Assembly (NCBI GenBank): GCA_020853255.1
Contig: JADYZI010000049.1
Span: forward strand, 1 to 18,602
DNA length: 18,602 nt
Reading direction: 5' to 3'
From: Acidobacteriota bacterium
GTDB lineage: Bacteria; Acidobacteriota; Blastocatellia; Pyrinomonadales; Pyrinomonadaceae
A model generated the notes under the pieces. That model worked only from the letters and a program-made list of their open reading frames with translations, made no database searches and was not told where the DNA came from. Shown piece by piece: positions 6,405 to 15,023 of this stretch (within the stretch, counting starts at the first letter, position 1; each line of letters starts with the position of its first letter). Made by a program: the position numbers and the translations under genes.

Positions 6405-8657
6405 ATGCCAAAGATTATGCATCGAACCCGCCGCGAATTCCAAACGGAATATCAAGAACTCCGATGCCTGAAAGAGATAACGCATCCGGCGGCGGTTTCG
6501 GGCGGGACGCGGCTGGCGGAAAAGTTCGAGTACGACAAACTTGGCCGGATAAAGAAATATATCGACACGGCGAACCGGGAAACGCTGTATAATTATAACG
6601 ACCCGACGCGGACGAACACGGTAACGAACGCGGAAGGCGAGGTGACGACAACCAAATACAATCAACGCTTCCAGACCTTCGAGGTGAAGGACGCCATAAA
6701 TCAAACTTACACGTTTGCGTACGACCCTTTGGGTCGGCTGCTCAGCCAGACGAGGGCGGGCGGGACGATGAGTTTTCAATATGATGAAGTCGGGAACAGA
6801 AAGAAGCGGACAGACTACGCGGGGCGGATCACGAATTACACATATGACAACCTAAACCGGCTGACGAAGATCGAGTACGGCGATCCGGTTGCGGCTGGTG
6901 CACCGCCGAACGCGGAGGCGACTTACGGGTACGACGACATCTCCCGGCTGACCTCGGCGGTCAACGAGGCGGGGACGGTCAGTTTCGCTTACGACAATCG
7001 AAATCGCGTCATCAACACCATGGACGTTTTCGGGAAGGTGATCGCGTACGAATACGAGCGAACATCGACCGTCAATCAAAAGCGGCTGAAACTGGATAGT
7101 GCTCTTTACGCGACGTACAATTTCGACGACGCGGGGCGGCTCTCGAACATCGTTAACGCAACGGACAGCTCGACGATCACATTTGGCTATGACAACGAAG
7201 ACAAGATGATCTCGCGAGCCTATCCCAACGGGGTGACGACGACCTACGAATATTACAACAACGATCTGCTAAAGCGGCTGAAAGATTTCAACAGCACCGC
7301 GACGCTGTTTGACCGGCAGTACACTTTTAACACCGCGAATCAGATCGAGACACTCACCGACAATTCCGGCACGAGAACATTTGGTTACGACCTCGTGGAT
7401 CGGCTGAAAACGGTCAGCGTTGGCGGGACACAGACGGAATTTTACAATTACGACGATGTTGGAAATCGGACAAGCTCGCATCTGAGTTCGACATACGGCT
7501 ATCAATCGGGCAAATTCAATCAGCTCACGTCCACCGCCACGGGTTCTTTCGGTTATGACGCCAACGGGAACATGACGACGAAGAGCGAAAGCTCCAATCT
7601 CTGGCGCTACACATGGGACGGCGAAAACCGGTTGACCGAAGCCGCGACCCGAAAGAATAAAATTCGATATAAATACGACGCTCTTGGCCGCCGCGTGCGG
7701 CGTTACACTCCGGGCGTTCGAGAGGACACAAAATTCACAAACGACGGCCTCGATGTCCTGATCGACGACGACGCGGGAACGCTGACAAAATACCTAAACG
7801 GCCCAGGAATCGATAACAAACTGCGCATTCAAAGCGGCACCGACGTTAGGTATTTCCTCGCCGACCATCTCGGCTCCACAAACGGCCTTGCTGACGGAAG
7901 CGGCTCGTTAACATCGTCAACAAGCTACGACTCCTTCGGCAAGCCAACCGGTAATCTGGCATCGCGGTATCAGTTCACCGGACGGGAATTCGGCAACTTC
8001 ACGGGCCAATATTACTATCGCGCCAGGTTCTATGACGCAAACTTGGGTCGTTTTACCTCCGAAGACCCAATAGGGTTTGGTGGTGGCGACGTGAACCTAT
8101 TTGGATATGTGCAAAACAAACCTTTGATGAGCCGGGATTCCATGGGATTATTTCCGGACGGAACTGTTCTCAACCCGGATACAGTAAGAAGCCTCGGACC
8201 TGCGGCGACAGTGCTTTCCGCTCTAGCCGCACCAGAGATCGCGGTTGCGGCAGTTGGCGTCGGAGCGATTTATGGCGCTTCATTGATCGGAGATTACACA
8301 GCAAACCATCCCTCGAATCCATTCGTTAACGGCCCGTTGAATCCATTTGGAAATCCGTATCCCGGCGTTCGGCCGCTGCCGCCTACGATATCTGTTTCAC
8401 CCACTGCCCAGCCGTACTGCCAGCCAGTTCCGAGAACGGTTCCCTTTTACCGAACGCCTACAACACCCTGGCCAAGCCCACCCGCTAACGATGGTGGAAA
8501 GGACACATGCATGCGGCTATTGACATTGTGCATCGATAGTCCGCGGCAGCCGGACAGACGGAAAAATAACTGGGGGCCACGAAAAGATTGTGGAGCTTGC
8601 TTCAGGGAGTGTAAGGCGAATGGCGGTGCGTGGCCGTTTTACAAATGTCCAATCTAG
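6405..8657 (+). CDS. RHS/YD-repeat protein, 5'-truncated, with Cys-rich C-terminal domain (module 1)
   Basis: This is a 750-residue RHS-repeat protein. Residues about 40-545 are YD repeats (YDxxGRLxxxxxxxG type) of the RHS shell, which encapsulates a C-terminal toxin in exported or contact-delivered polymorphic toxins. The core ends with GRFTSEDPIGF at 548-558 (about 8046) and a DSMGL signature. Residues 583-750 are the variable tail: a hydrophobic stretch at 599-628, a Pro-rich linker, then a Cys-rich end with C702, C709, C729, C732, C736 and C748, which I do not recognise. It lacks a signal peptide, N-terminal secretion domain and visible ribosome site. The homology begins abruptly 40 nt from the start of the divergent DUF2911 gene, so the start is arbitrary and the gene is probably a 5'-truncated fragment. 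Confidence 0.85.
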   Translation: MPKIMHRTRREFQTEYQELRCLKEITHPAAVSGGTRLAEKFEYDKLGRIKKYIDTANRETLYNYNDPTRTNTVTNAEGEVTTTKYNQRFQTFEVKDAINQTYTFAYDPLGRLLSQTRAGGTMSFQYDEVGNRKKRTDYAGRITNYTYDNLNRLTKIEYGDPVAAGAPPNAEATYGYDDISRLTSAVNEAGTVSFAYDNRNRVINTMDVFGKVIAYEYERTSTVNQKRLKLDSALYATYNFDDAGRLSNIVNATDSSTITFGYDNEDKMISRAYPNGVTTTYEYYNNDLLKRLKDFNSTATLFDRQYTFNTANQIETLTDNSGTRTFGYDLVDRLKTVSVGGTQTEFYNYDDVGNRTSSHLSSTYGYQSGKFNQLTSTATGSFGYDANGNMTTKSESSNLWRYTWDGENRLTEAATRKNKIRYKYDALGRRVRRYTPGVREDTKFTNDGLDVLIDDDAGTLTKYLNGPGIDNKLRIQSGTDVRYFLADHLGSTNGLADGSGSLTSSTSYDSFGKPTGNLASRYQFTGREFGNFTGQYYYRARFYDANLGRFTSEDPIGFGGGDVNLFGYVQNKPLMSRDSMGLFPDGTVLNPDTVRSLGPAATVLSALAAPEIAVAAVGVGAIYGASLIGDYTANHPSNPFVNGPLNPFGNPYPGVRPLPPTISVSPTAQPYCQPVPRTVPFYRTPTTPWPSPPANDGGKDTCMRLLTLCIDSPRQPDRRKNNWGPRKDCGACFRECKANGGAWPFYKCPI
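7074..7492 (+). repeat. RHS core direct repeat, copy 1
   Basis: About 96% identical by eye to 9269-9687 (offset 2195 bp). Nearly all differences are silent. It is a substrate for homologous recombination between modules 1 and 2; a piece of it (from 7291) recurs in the scar at 13033-13162. Confidence 0.9.
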
Positions 8658-8667
8658 GACCAACAGA

Positions 8668-9225
8668 ATGCAAGATCAAGATAAGTTCGATAAGGTGTTG
8701 GAAGAAGTTACTTTTGCTTGGGGTCAAGGTAATCATTCGGAAGGAATTGCCTTGCTTGATGATGTTCTTTTACGTGTGAAGAACACAATGAAGGGCCAAT
8801 GCCTTCTCCTCCGGGGAATGATAAAGACTGACCTGGGCTTCCACAAGGACGCACGAAAGGACTGGATGGCTGCGATTCCGTACAGTAGCGAGGGGTCGTT
8901 CCTGCGTGCCTGTTTGGAATACGAGACAGGAGTATCGTTTGAAAATGAGAATCGTACCAATGAAGCTCTCTATTATTATCGTTCTGCAATTGATACATGC
9001 GCTTACGGCAACGAGTTTGCAGGAACCAAACAACTATGTGCATACCTAGCGTTAAATAATGGTCGAATTTTGGAGGGTGATGAGGCCATGATTATGGCCG
9101 CTGTAACGAAATCCTGGAGGGTGCTTGAACTCTTCGGTGAACCTAATATTGCGGAACTTCCTGACGCAATCACCAAACTTGGCCAGGGCAGCTCCGAAAA
9201 ACTTCGGCGAATCGCAGAATCATGA
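8668..9225 (+). CDS. candidate immunity protein for module 1 (TPR-like helical protein)
   Basis: This is a 185-residue, probably cytosolic protein with no signal peptide. It looks all-helical, with TPR-like spacing: GNHSEGIALLDDVLL, LLLRGMIKTDLGFHKDARKDW and TNEALYYYRSAID. I do not recognise a named family. It begins 10 nt after the module 1 stop with an AGGA 9 nt before the ATG, the position expected of an immunity gene in RHS loci. Its base composition is more AT-rich than the RHS core. The immunity role is inferred from position only. Confidence 0.75.
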   Translation: MQDQDKFDKVLEEVTFAWGQGNHSEGIALLDDVLLRVKNTMKGQCLLLRGMIKTDLGFHKDARKDWMAAIPYSSEGSFLRACLEYETGVSFENENRTNEALYYYRSAIDTCAYGNEFAGTKQLCAYLALNNGRILEGDEAMIMAAVTKSWRVLELFGEPNIAELPDAITKLGQGSSEKLRRIAES

Positions 9226-9268
9226 TTTTCCCGGAGCCTTACAGCTCCTCGCGCGAATCCCCACCGCC

Positions 9269-9687
9269 AACCAAAAGCGGCTGAAACTGGATAGTGCTCT
9301 TTACGCGACGTACAATTTCGACGACGCGGGGCGGCTGTCGAACATCGTTAACGCATCGGACAGCTCGACGATCACCTTTGGCTACGACAACGAAGACAAG
9401 ATGATCTCGCGGGCCTATCCGAACGGGGTGACGACGACTTACGAATACTACAACAACGATCTGCTAAAGCGGCTTAAAGATTTCAACAGTACCGCGACGC
9501 TGTTCGACCGGCAGTACACTTTTAACACCGCGAACCAGATCGAGACGCTCACCGACAATTCCGGCACGAGAACATTTGGTTACGACCTCGTGGATCGGTT
9601 AAAAACGGTCAGCGTTGGTGGGACACAGACGGAATTTTACAATTACGACGATGTTGGAAATCGGACAAGCTCGCATCTGTCGTCGAC
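9269..9687 (+). repeat. RHS core direct repeat, copy 2
   Basis: Second copy of 7074-7492. About 18 base differences are seen by eye, yet only one amino-acid change (Thr to Ser in NATDSS/NASDSS) over about 138 codons. Beyond 9687 similarity drops for about 100 bp, then rises again over about 9790-10010. Confidence 0.9.
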
Positions 9688-10873
9688 ATACGGCTATGCC
9701 ACCGGTAAATTCAACCAGATGGCTTCGACCGCAACCGCAAGCTATCAATTTGATGCTAATGGAAACACGATCCGAAAGAGTGAAGGCAAGGATTTCTGGC
9801 GTTATACGTGGGATGGTGAAAACCGGTTGACCGAGGCCGCGACTCGCAAGCAAAAGGTGCGTTATCGATACGACGCCTTAGGCCGCCGCGTTCGGCGGTA
9901 CACTCCGGGCGTTCGAGAGGACACAAAATTCACAAACGACGGCCTCGATGTCCTGATCGACGACGACGCGGGAACACTGACAAAATACCTAAACGGCCCT
10001 GGAATCGACAACAAACTCAGAGTCCAGAACGGCGGCACCGTCAACTATTTCCTCGCCGACCACCTCGGCTCCACCAATGGCCTGACCGACGGAACAGGTT
10101 CTTTGACATCGCAGGCCTCATACGATTCATTCGGCAACCAGACCGGCAGCCTCGCCACCCGCTACCAGTTCACAGGGCGGGAATATGACAATTTCACAAA
10201 CCAATTCTACTATCGTGCTCGTTTCTACGAGTCAAAGCTAGGAAGATTCAGTTCGGAAGATCCGATAGGATTTCATAGTGGTGATGTGAATTACTATGCC
10301 TATCTTGACGGCTCGCCTTTATTGAAAATTGATCCTTACGGAACGTTCGGATTGTGTAAAGAACTTGATGGTACAATCGTTCCCTGTCCAGCTCCTTTGT
10401 CTCTTCAAAAAATGATGGATGGACTTGCGTGCAAAATTGACGGTTATAATCCGTGGCTTACCCTCGAAGTCGGCGGCGGCGTTCAATTTGGTCCTTTGGG
10501 TGGTGCGGATGGACTAGTTTTTGGCTTCAATCCTCTTACGGGCGAATTCACAGGACAAACAAAATTAATGTCAGGAGCCGGAGGAGCGACTGGTATGATG
10601 GCCACCGCTGGTGCTCAAGTAGGGGTGTCGTTGGGCCCATATAGGAGCGGCATAACAAGTTCTGGTTCCGCAGAGTTATTTGTAGATGCAGCAGCCTTTG
10701 GTGGTGGGTCGGGCAGCATCAGTTACGACGGAGGATTGGGAAGTGGGCTGGGCATTGGTCCGGTGATTGGAGGTGGAGCTGCAGCTGGTTTAAGAATCGG
10801 TGAGAATACACCTCTCTTTTCTACCACTCTGTATCCCAAAACTCCGTACATCTGCAATTGCAAAGGCAAATGA
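9269..10873 (+). CDS. orphan RHS module 2 with Gly-rich C-terminal domain
   Basis: The RHS homology begins exactly at codon AAC 9269 (NQKRLKLDSALYATYNF) and runs 534 codons. Upstream the frame stays open to 9125, but only through TTG/GTG codons overlapping the preceding gene, so no credible start exists. The core ends with GRFSSEDPIGF (10241-10273) and DPYG. The last 176 residues (from 10343) are a unique tail: a Cys-containing segment, then a strongly Gly/Ala-rich run (LEVGGGVQFGPLGG, GSGLGIGPVIGGGAAAGL) ending PYICNCKGK. I do not recognise the family; alternating small and hydrophobic residues suggest a beta-rich or membrane-active domain. Its stop overlaps the next gene's start (ATGA). It is likely an unexpressed cassette until recombined onto a full RHS gene. 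Confidence 0.8.
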   Translation, partial: NQKRLKLDSALYATYNFDDAGRLSNIVNASDSSTITFGYDNEDKMISRAYPNGVTTTYEYYNNDLLKRLKDFNSTATLFDRQYTFNTANQIETLTDNSGTRTFGYDLVDRLKTVSVGGTQTEFYNYDDVGNRTSSHLSSTYGYATGKFNQMASTATASYQFDANGNTIRKSEGKDFWRYTWDGENRLTEAATRKQKVRYRYDALGRRVRRYTPGVREDTKFTNDGLDVLIDDDAGTLTKYLNGPGIDNKLRVQNGGTVNYFLADHLGSTNGLTDGTGSLTSQASYDSFGNQTGSLATRYQFTGREYDNFTNQFYYRARFYESKLGRFSSEDPIGFHSGDVNYYAYLDGSPLLKIDPYGTFGLCKELDGTIVPCPAPLSLQKMMDGLACKIDGYNPWLTLEVGGGVQFGPLGGADGLVFGFNPLTGEFTGQTKLMSGAGGATGMMATAGAQVGVSLGPYRSGITSSGSAELFVDAAAFGGGSGSISYDGGLGSGLGIGPVIGGGAAAGLRIGENTPLFSTTLYPKTPYICNCKGK

Positions 10874-11064
10874 AAGGGCCATCAAAAACAAGAAAGTTTA
10901 GGATCGTATTTGTTGTTTCAGCGACTCTATTTATTCTCCTAATTTTATTGCTGGTAAAAGTTTTACCGGAAAATAGATTCGTTGCACTTCTGTTTGTCGT
11001 TGGATGGCTTATTTTTGCAGGTTTCGTGATTGAATTCATTAGACGGTACAACTGGAAAGATTAG
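10870..11064 (+). CDS. small two-helix membrane protein, candidate immunity for module 2
   Basis: This is a 64-residue protein with two transmembrane helices: about residues 10-31 (VFVVSATLFILLILLLVKV) and about 36-57 (FVALLFVVGWLIFAGFVIEF). The basic N-terminus suggests the N-in orientation. The ATG at 10870 overlaps the module 2 stop as ATGA, a typical translational-coupling arrangement. It is AT-rich compared with its neighbours. By analogy with colicin-type immunity, an integral membrane immunity protein suggests that the Gly-rich toxin acts on the inner membrane; this is inference. Confidence 0.75.
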   Translation: MKGPSKTRKFRIVFVVSATLFILLILLLVKVLPENRFVALLFVVGWLIFAGFVIEFIRRYNWKD

Positions 11065-11093
11065 TCTCGGGCCGAGAGAATGCCGTCAGGATA

Positions 11094-12167
11094 ATGCACG
11101 ATGCAAACGACAACGCGATTCAAAAGAGCGAAGGCTCGAGCCTCTGGCGTTACAAGTGGGATTACGAGAACAGATTCACTGAAGCGTCAACTGGCAAGAG
11201 CGAAGTTCGTTACAAGTACCACGCATTAGGCCGCAGGGTCGAAAGAAATTTCAATCAAGGCAAAGAGTGGAGGAAATTCACGCACGACGGTTTGGATGTG
11301 CTCGTGGACGACGACGCGGGAACGCTGACGAAATATCAAAACGGCCCCGGCATCGACAGCAAACTCACAGTCCAGAACGGCAGCAACGTCAGCTATTTCC
11401 TCGCCGACCATCTGGGTTCCACCAACGGCCTTGCCGACCAAACTGGAAATCTTACCTCGCAAACCGCATATGACTCTTTCGGAAACCCGACTGCGATATT
11501 AGGAACACGTTATCAATTCACCGGTCGAGAATATGACGCATTTTCAGGTCTCCAATTCTCTCGCGCGCGATTCTATGACCAGAAGCTCGGCAGATTTGTT
11601 TCAGAAGACCCGATTGGCTTCAATGGCGGCGACCTCAATCTGTATGGTTATGTTCGGAATCGACCTCTAGAGCGACGAGATCCAATGGGATTGGATGACG
11701 CGGACATCGCTTTTAGGCAGACCGCGGAGTATCGGCATCTTGAAGAATTGGGACGAGAAGTGTGGAGGGACATGCCAATTCCACCTCGTCGCGCTGAATG
11801 TGGACCTACTGGAAATCGATACCTGGAGTTTCTTGTTCCGGATAGTCTATTCGGTCGAGTGGGAAATCGATACTCGATTACTCCAGCGTGCGAAAGTCAT
11901 GATACGTGTTATTCGACCTGCGGAATGCCAAAGTCAAGCTGCGATAACCAGTTAGGTTCTGACGTTACCCGGATTTGCCTCCAAAATGGTGGAACGGTTG
12001 GCGAATGCGCAGTGTTTGGTGGTTTGTACAACCAAGGGGTTTCGCGATTCGGGAGTGGAGCGTATGGGGCGGCGCAGGTACAATCAGGTTGTACCACGTG
12101 CTCATTACCGCTTAAACCCCCTCCCCGTGATCCCTGTTCGAACTTTGGCGATTGGAGATGTAAGTAG
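11094..12167 (+). CDS. orphan RHS module 3 with phospholipase A2-like C-terminal domain
   Basis: This is a 357-residue protein. Residues 3-200 are the end of the RHS core (DANDNAIQKSEGSSLWRYKW onward; GRFVSEDPIGF at 167-176; DPMGL). Residues 201-357 are the tail. CGPTGNRYLEFLVPDSLFG (236-254) and ITPACESHDTCYSTCG (262-277) match the Ca-binding and C-x-x-H-D-x-C-Y active-site pattern of secreted phospholipase A2, with H269-D270 as the catalytic pair, and a further Cys/Asp pair is at 283-284. It should cleave membrane phospholipids. It is less similar to modules 1 and 2 than they are to each other. ATG 11094 has AGGA 4 nt upstream, so it might be translated alone, but it has no export signal. 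Confidence 0.85.
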   Translation: MHDANDNAIQKSEGSSLWRYKWDYENRFTEASTGKSEVRYKYHALGRRVERNFNQGKEWRKFTHDGLDVLVDDDAGTLTKYQNGPGIDSKLTVQNGSNVSYFLADHLGSTNGLADQTGNLTSQTAYDSFGNPTAILGTRYQFTGREYDAFSGLQFSRARFYDQKLGRFVSEDPIGFNGGDLNLYGYVRNRPLERRDPMGLDDADIAFRQTAEYRHLEELGREVWRDMPIPPRRAECGPTGNRYLEFLVPDSLFGRVGNRYSITPACESHDTCYSTCGMPKSSCDNQLGSDVTRICLQNGGTVGECAVFGGLYNQGVSRFGSGAYGAAQVQSGCTTCSLPLKPPPRDPCSNFGDWRCK

Positions 12168-12208
12168 GCCAATAATATCCAAGATGTGGTTATTCAGCAA
12201 AAATCGAC

Positions 12209-12856
12209 ATGCGAAATTATCAAAAATATCTCCCTTTCGGATTGATATTGCTTTGGCTCCTTCCAATGTTCGCCTGCCAATTTGGTGGCGTCGGGGGCGT
12301 CGGGTGGGACGAAACGGATGAGATAGAAAAAGCAAAGCAGTTTTCCTCAATCGAATCGGGTCGCATTTCGACCGTAACGGAGGGAGTGGCTTACGGAACC
12401 TACAAACAAGAGTTTGAGGGTGTATTCGACGATTTTCCTTATAAGGGGAACTCGGTTGGGGCTTCGACAAACCCGCAACGGACGCAAATCAACGGAACCC
12501 CATATTCGGTTTCATACGAGAATTTCGTACTCACAGTGTTCCGGGAAAACGTGAGCATTGCGACTAGGCGATTGCCGACGGTCTTCTATATGCACCCGGT
12601 CAGCTCCGGCGCAATTCTGCGGAATTCCGCTTCGAACGATCGAGTTCTATGCCGAACTTTGTCCCGAGCGACGACCGGTTTACACTATGTGTTAATTGTC
12701 GATGGCTCGGGTGAAATCCTTTTCGAAAAGGTAATGCCAGCATCCGAGGACTGGGACATTCTATTCGGTCCGCGTGACGAAGTAATTATTGGCGGCGCCC
12801 GAACTAGAACGATAATTTACGAAAATAAGGGCATTGAGAAAAATGCCGTTCCGTAG
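12209..12856 (+). CDS. lipoprotein, candidate immunity for the PLA2-like toxin
   Basis: This is a 215-residue protein with a lipoprotein signal (LPFGLILLWLLPMFAC, lipidated Cys23) and a Gly-rich tether. The mature part looks beta-rich and I do not recognise a family. It lies 41 nt after the module 3 stop. Immunity proteins against envelope-acting lipase effectors are often periplasmic or lipid-anchored, so its predicted location fits the PLA2-like partner. No clear ribosome-binding site is seen. Its 3' end overlaps the open frame of the RHS scar by 23 nt. Confidence 0.75.
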   Translation: MRNYQKYLPFGLILLWLLPMFACQFGGVGGVGWDETDEIEKAKQFSSIESGRISTVTEGVAYGTYKQEFEGVFDDFPYKGNSVGASTNPQRTQINGTPYSVSYENFVLTVFRENVSIATRRLPTVFYMHPVSSGAILRNSASNDRVLCRTLSRATTGLHYVLIVDGSGEILFEKVMPASEDWDILFGPRDEVIIGGARTRTIIYENKGIEKNAVP

Positions 12857-12880
12857 CTTAAAGACACACTCAGTACGAGC

Positions 12881-13205
12881 CGAAAACTGCTTGACCGAGG
12901 CCTCGACCCGGAAGCAAAAGGTGCGTTACAAATACAACGCTCTTGGCCGCCGCGTTCGGCGGTACACTCCGGGCGTCAGAGAGGACACAAAATTCACAAA
13001 CGACGGCCTCTCTGCCCTGATCGACGACGACGACAGCACCGCGACGCTGTTTGACCGGCAGTACACTTTTAACACCGCGAACCAGATCGAGACACTCACC
13101 GACAATTCCGGCACGAGAACATTTGGTTACGACCTCGTGGACCGCCTGAAAACCGTCAGCGTCAGGGATATTGCTGACCTTAGCTTGGCGGGTTTTGGTC
13201 GGTGA
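12881..13205 (+). pseudogene. scrambled RHS remnant (module 4 scar)
   Basis: Segment A (about 12881-13031) matches RHS core 7622-7772. It is fused in frame to segment B (about 13033-13162), which matches 7291-7420. In the parent genes B comes before A, so the order is reversed. The join falls in a GACGACGAC run with 2-3 bp of shared sequence. The frame (open from 12834) ends at 13205, running 26 nt into the 3' end of ilvD. No toxin tail or immunity gene remains. It is best explained by a deletion between tandem copies. Confidence 0.85.
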
Positions 13206-14961
13206 CCGCGCCTTGGCTGGCGGAGGAGACTAGTTGGGCGTATTTGGATATGACGCCGCCGGAGTACCAGGGTTTTGGGGGCTGCCAATTTGTGCGGCGG
13301 GCGGTCAGTTCGTCGTCGGTCAGGTGGACGTTGAGCGTGCCGGTGTCGGCGTCGATGGTTATTTGGTCGCCGTCTTGGACAAGCGCGATGTTGCCGCCGG
13401 TCGCGGCCTCGGGTGCAACGTGGCCCACAACCATCCCGTAGGTGCCGCCGGAAAAGCGGCCGTCCGTAATCAGGCCGACACTGTCGCCAAGGCCCTGGCC
13501 GATGATGGCAGCGGTCGGTGCCAGCATTTCCCGCATTCCGGGGCCGCCTTTTGGGCCTTCGTAGCGGATGACGACAATATCGCCGGGTTCGATCTTTCGC
13601 AGCATTATCGCTTCCATCGCCGCTTCTTCGGAATCATAAACCTTTGCCGGGCCGGTGATCTTGCGGTTCTTTACGCCGGAAATTTTGGCGACGGCGCATT
13701 CGGCCGCCAGATTGCCGCGAAGAATGGCGAGATGACCTTCGGTATAAAGCGGATCGTTGAACGGTCGGATGACCTCGTGGAGTGCGGACACTCCTGTCTG
13801 CGGCGCCGTTTGTTTTTCGGCGGTCTCCGCTGCCGGGAATATCGACGCATCGGGCGTTGTTCGGGCTTCGCCCTCATTGCGGACGAGGGCGTCCGCGTTC
13901 CGCAGATTCTCGGCGACCGTCTTCCCAGTGATCGTCATGCATTCGCCGTGGAGGACGCCGTTTTCAAGAAGTATCCGCATTACGCGCGGGATGCCGCCGG
14001 CCTTGTGCAGGTCGGTGGCGACATAGCGGCCTGAGGGCTTGAGGTCGCAGATCACGGGCACGCGTTTTTGGATCCTTTCAAAATCTTCGACCGTGAGATC
14101 GACGCTGGCCGAATGCGCGATCGCGAGCAGATGAAGCACGGCGTTAGTGGATCCGCCGGTCGCCATTACGACGGCGATGGCGTTCTCGAACGCCTTTTTT
14201 GTCATTATTTCGCTGGGCAATAAATTGTTCTCAACTGCACGAGCCAACGCGCCCGTCGATTCGATGGCGCTCGTGCGCTTTTCGTCATCTTCGGCGGCCA
14301 TTGTCGAAGAATAGGGCAACGCCATGCCCATCGCTTCGATCGCGGCGGACATCGTGTTGGCCGTGTACATTCCGCCGCACGAACCGGCGCCGGGACAGGC
14401 GTTGCGTTCAACGTCGGCCAACTGGCATTCATTTATCTTCCCCGCCGCAAATTCACCGACCGCTTCAAACGCCGAAACGATGGTCAGGTCTTTGCCATCA
14501 AGATGCCCGGCTTTTATCGTTCCGCCGTAAACAAAGATCGACGGACTATTCAGCCGAGCGATCGCGATCATCGCGCCGGGCATATTTTTATCGCAGCCGC
14601 CAATGGCAACAAGGCCGTCCATCTGCTGGCCCTGGCAAACCGTCTCGATCGAATCGGCGATGACCTCGCGCGAGATGAGCGAATATTTCATCCCCGGCGT
14701 GCCCATGCTTATTCCGTCGCTGATGGTGATGGTGCCGAAAACCTGCGGCATCAGGTTCTCTTGTTTCGCTTTTTCAATACACGCGTCGGCGAGTTTGCCG
14801 AGACCGACATTACACGGCGTGATAGTGCTGTATCCGTTCGCCACGCCGATGACCGGCTTGTCGAAATCGGCGTCGGTGAATCCGACGGCTCGGAGCATTG
14901 CACGGTTTGGCGCTCGTTCAACGCCGGCGGTGGTCGATCTGCTGCGGTTGTTGTTTGGCAT
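13180..14961 (-). CDS. ilvD: dihydroxy-acid dehydratase
   Basis: This is a 593-residue Fe-S enzyme of valine/isoleucine synthesis, dehydrating 2,3-dihydroxy-3-methylbutanoate (or -valerate) to the 2-keto acid in the cytosol. Cluster and active-site motifs are present: TPCNVGLG near the N-terminus, [26 protein letters not shown], and the C-terminal [12 protein letters not shown] and [16 protein letters not shown]. Length is normal for IlvD. ATG 14961 is chosen; an in-frame GTG at 14985 would add eight unconserved residues. It is the last gene of the minus-strand biosynthetic block and converges on the RHS scar. Confidence 0.96.
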   Translation of the reverse strand: MPNNNRSRSTTAGVERAPNRAMLRAVGFTDADFDKPVIGVANGYSTITPCNVGLGKLADACIEKAKQENLMPQVFGTITISDGISMGTPGMKYSLISREVIADSIETVCQGQQMDGLVAIGGCDKNMPGAMIAIARLNSPSIFVYGGTIKAGHLDGKDLTIVSAFEAVGEFAAGKINECQLADVERNACPGAGSCGGMYTANTMSAAIEAMGMALPYSSTMAAEDDEKRTSAIESTGALARAVENNLLPSEIMTKKAFENAIAVVMATGGSTNAVLHLLAIAHSASVDLTVEDFERIQKRVPVICDLKPSGRYVATDLHKAGGIPRVMRILLENGVLHGECMTITGKTVAENLRNADALVRNEGEARTTPDASIFPAAETAEKQTAPQTGVSALHEVIRPFNDPLYTEGHLAILRGNLAAECAVAKISGVKNRKITGPAKVYDSEEAAMEAIMLRKIEPGDIVVIRYEGPKGGPGMREMLAPTAAIIGQGLGDSVGLITDGRFSGGTYGMVVGHVAPEAATGGNIALVQDGDQITIDADTGTLNVHLTDDELTARRTNWQPPKPWYSGGVISKYAQLVSSASQGAVTDQNPPS

Positions 14962-15023
14962 TGGTGAATATTGGGTTTCACACACTTACGGCGTGTGAGC
15001 TTCGGCAGTTGCAAGCGCTTGAT

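Noticed and set aside
9125..9268. Upstream extension of orphan RHS module 2 as a true gene start
   Set aside because: It overlaps the preceding gene out of frame, has only TTG/GTG starts, and shows no RHS similarity before 9269.
13234..14967. Several long open frames on the plus strand opposite ilvD
   Set aside because: They are antisense shadows of a well-conserved, GC-rich ilvD gene and show no recognisable protein features.
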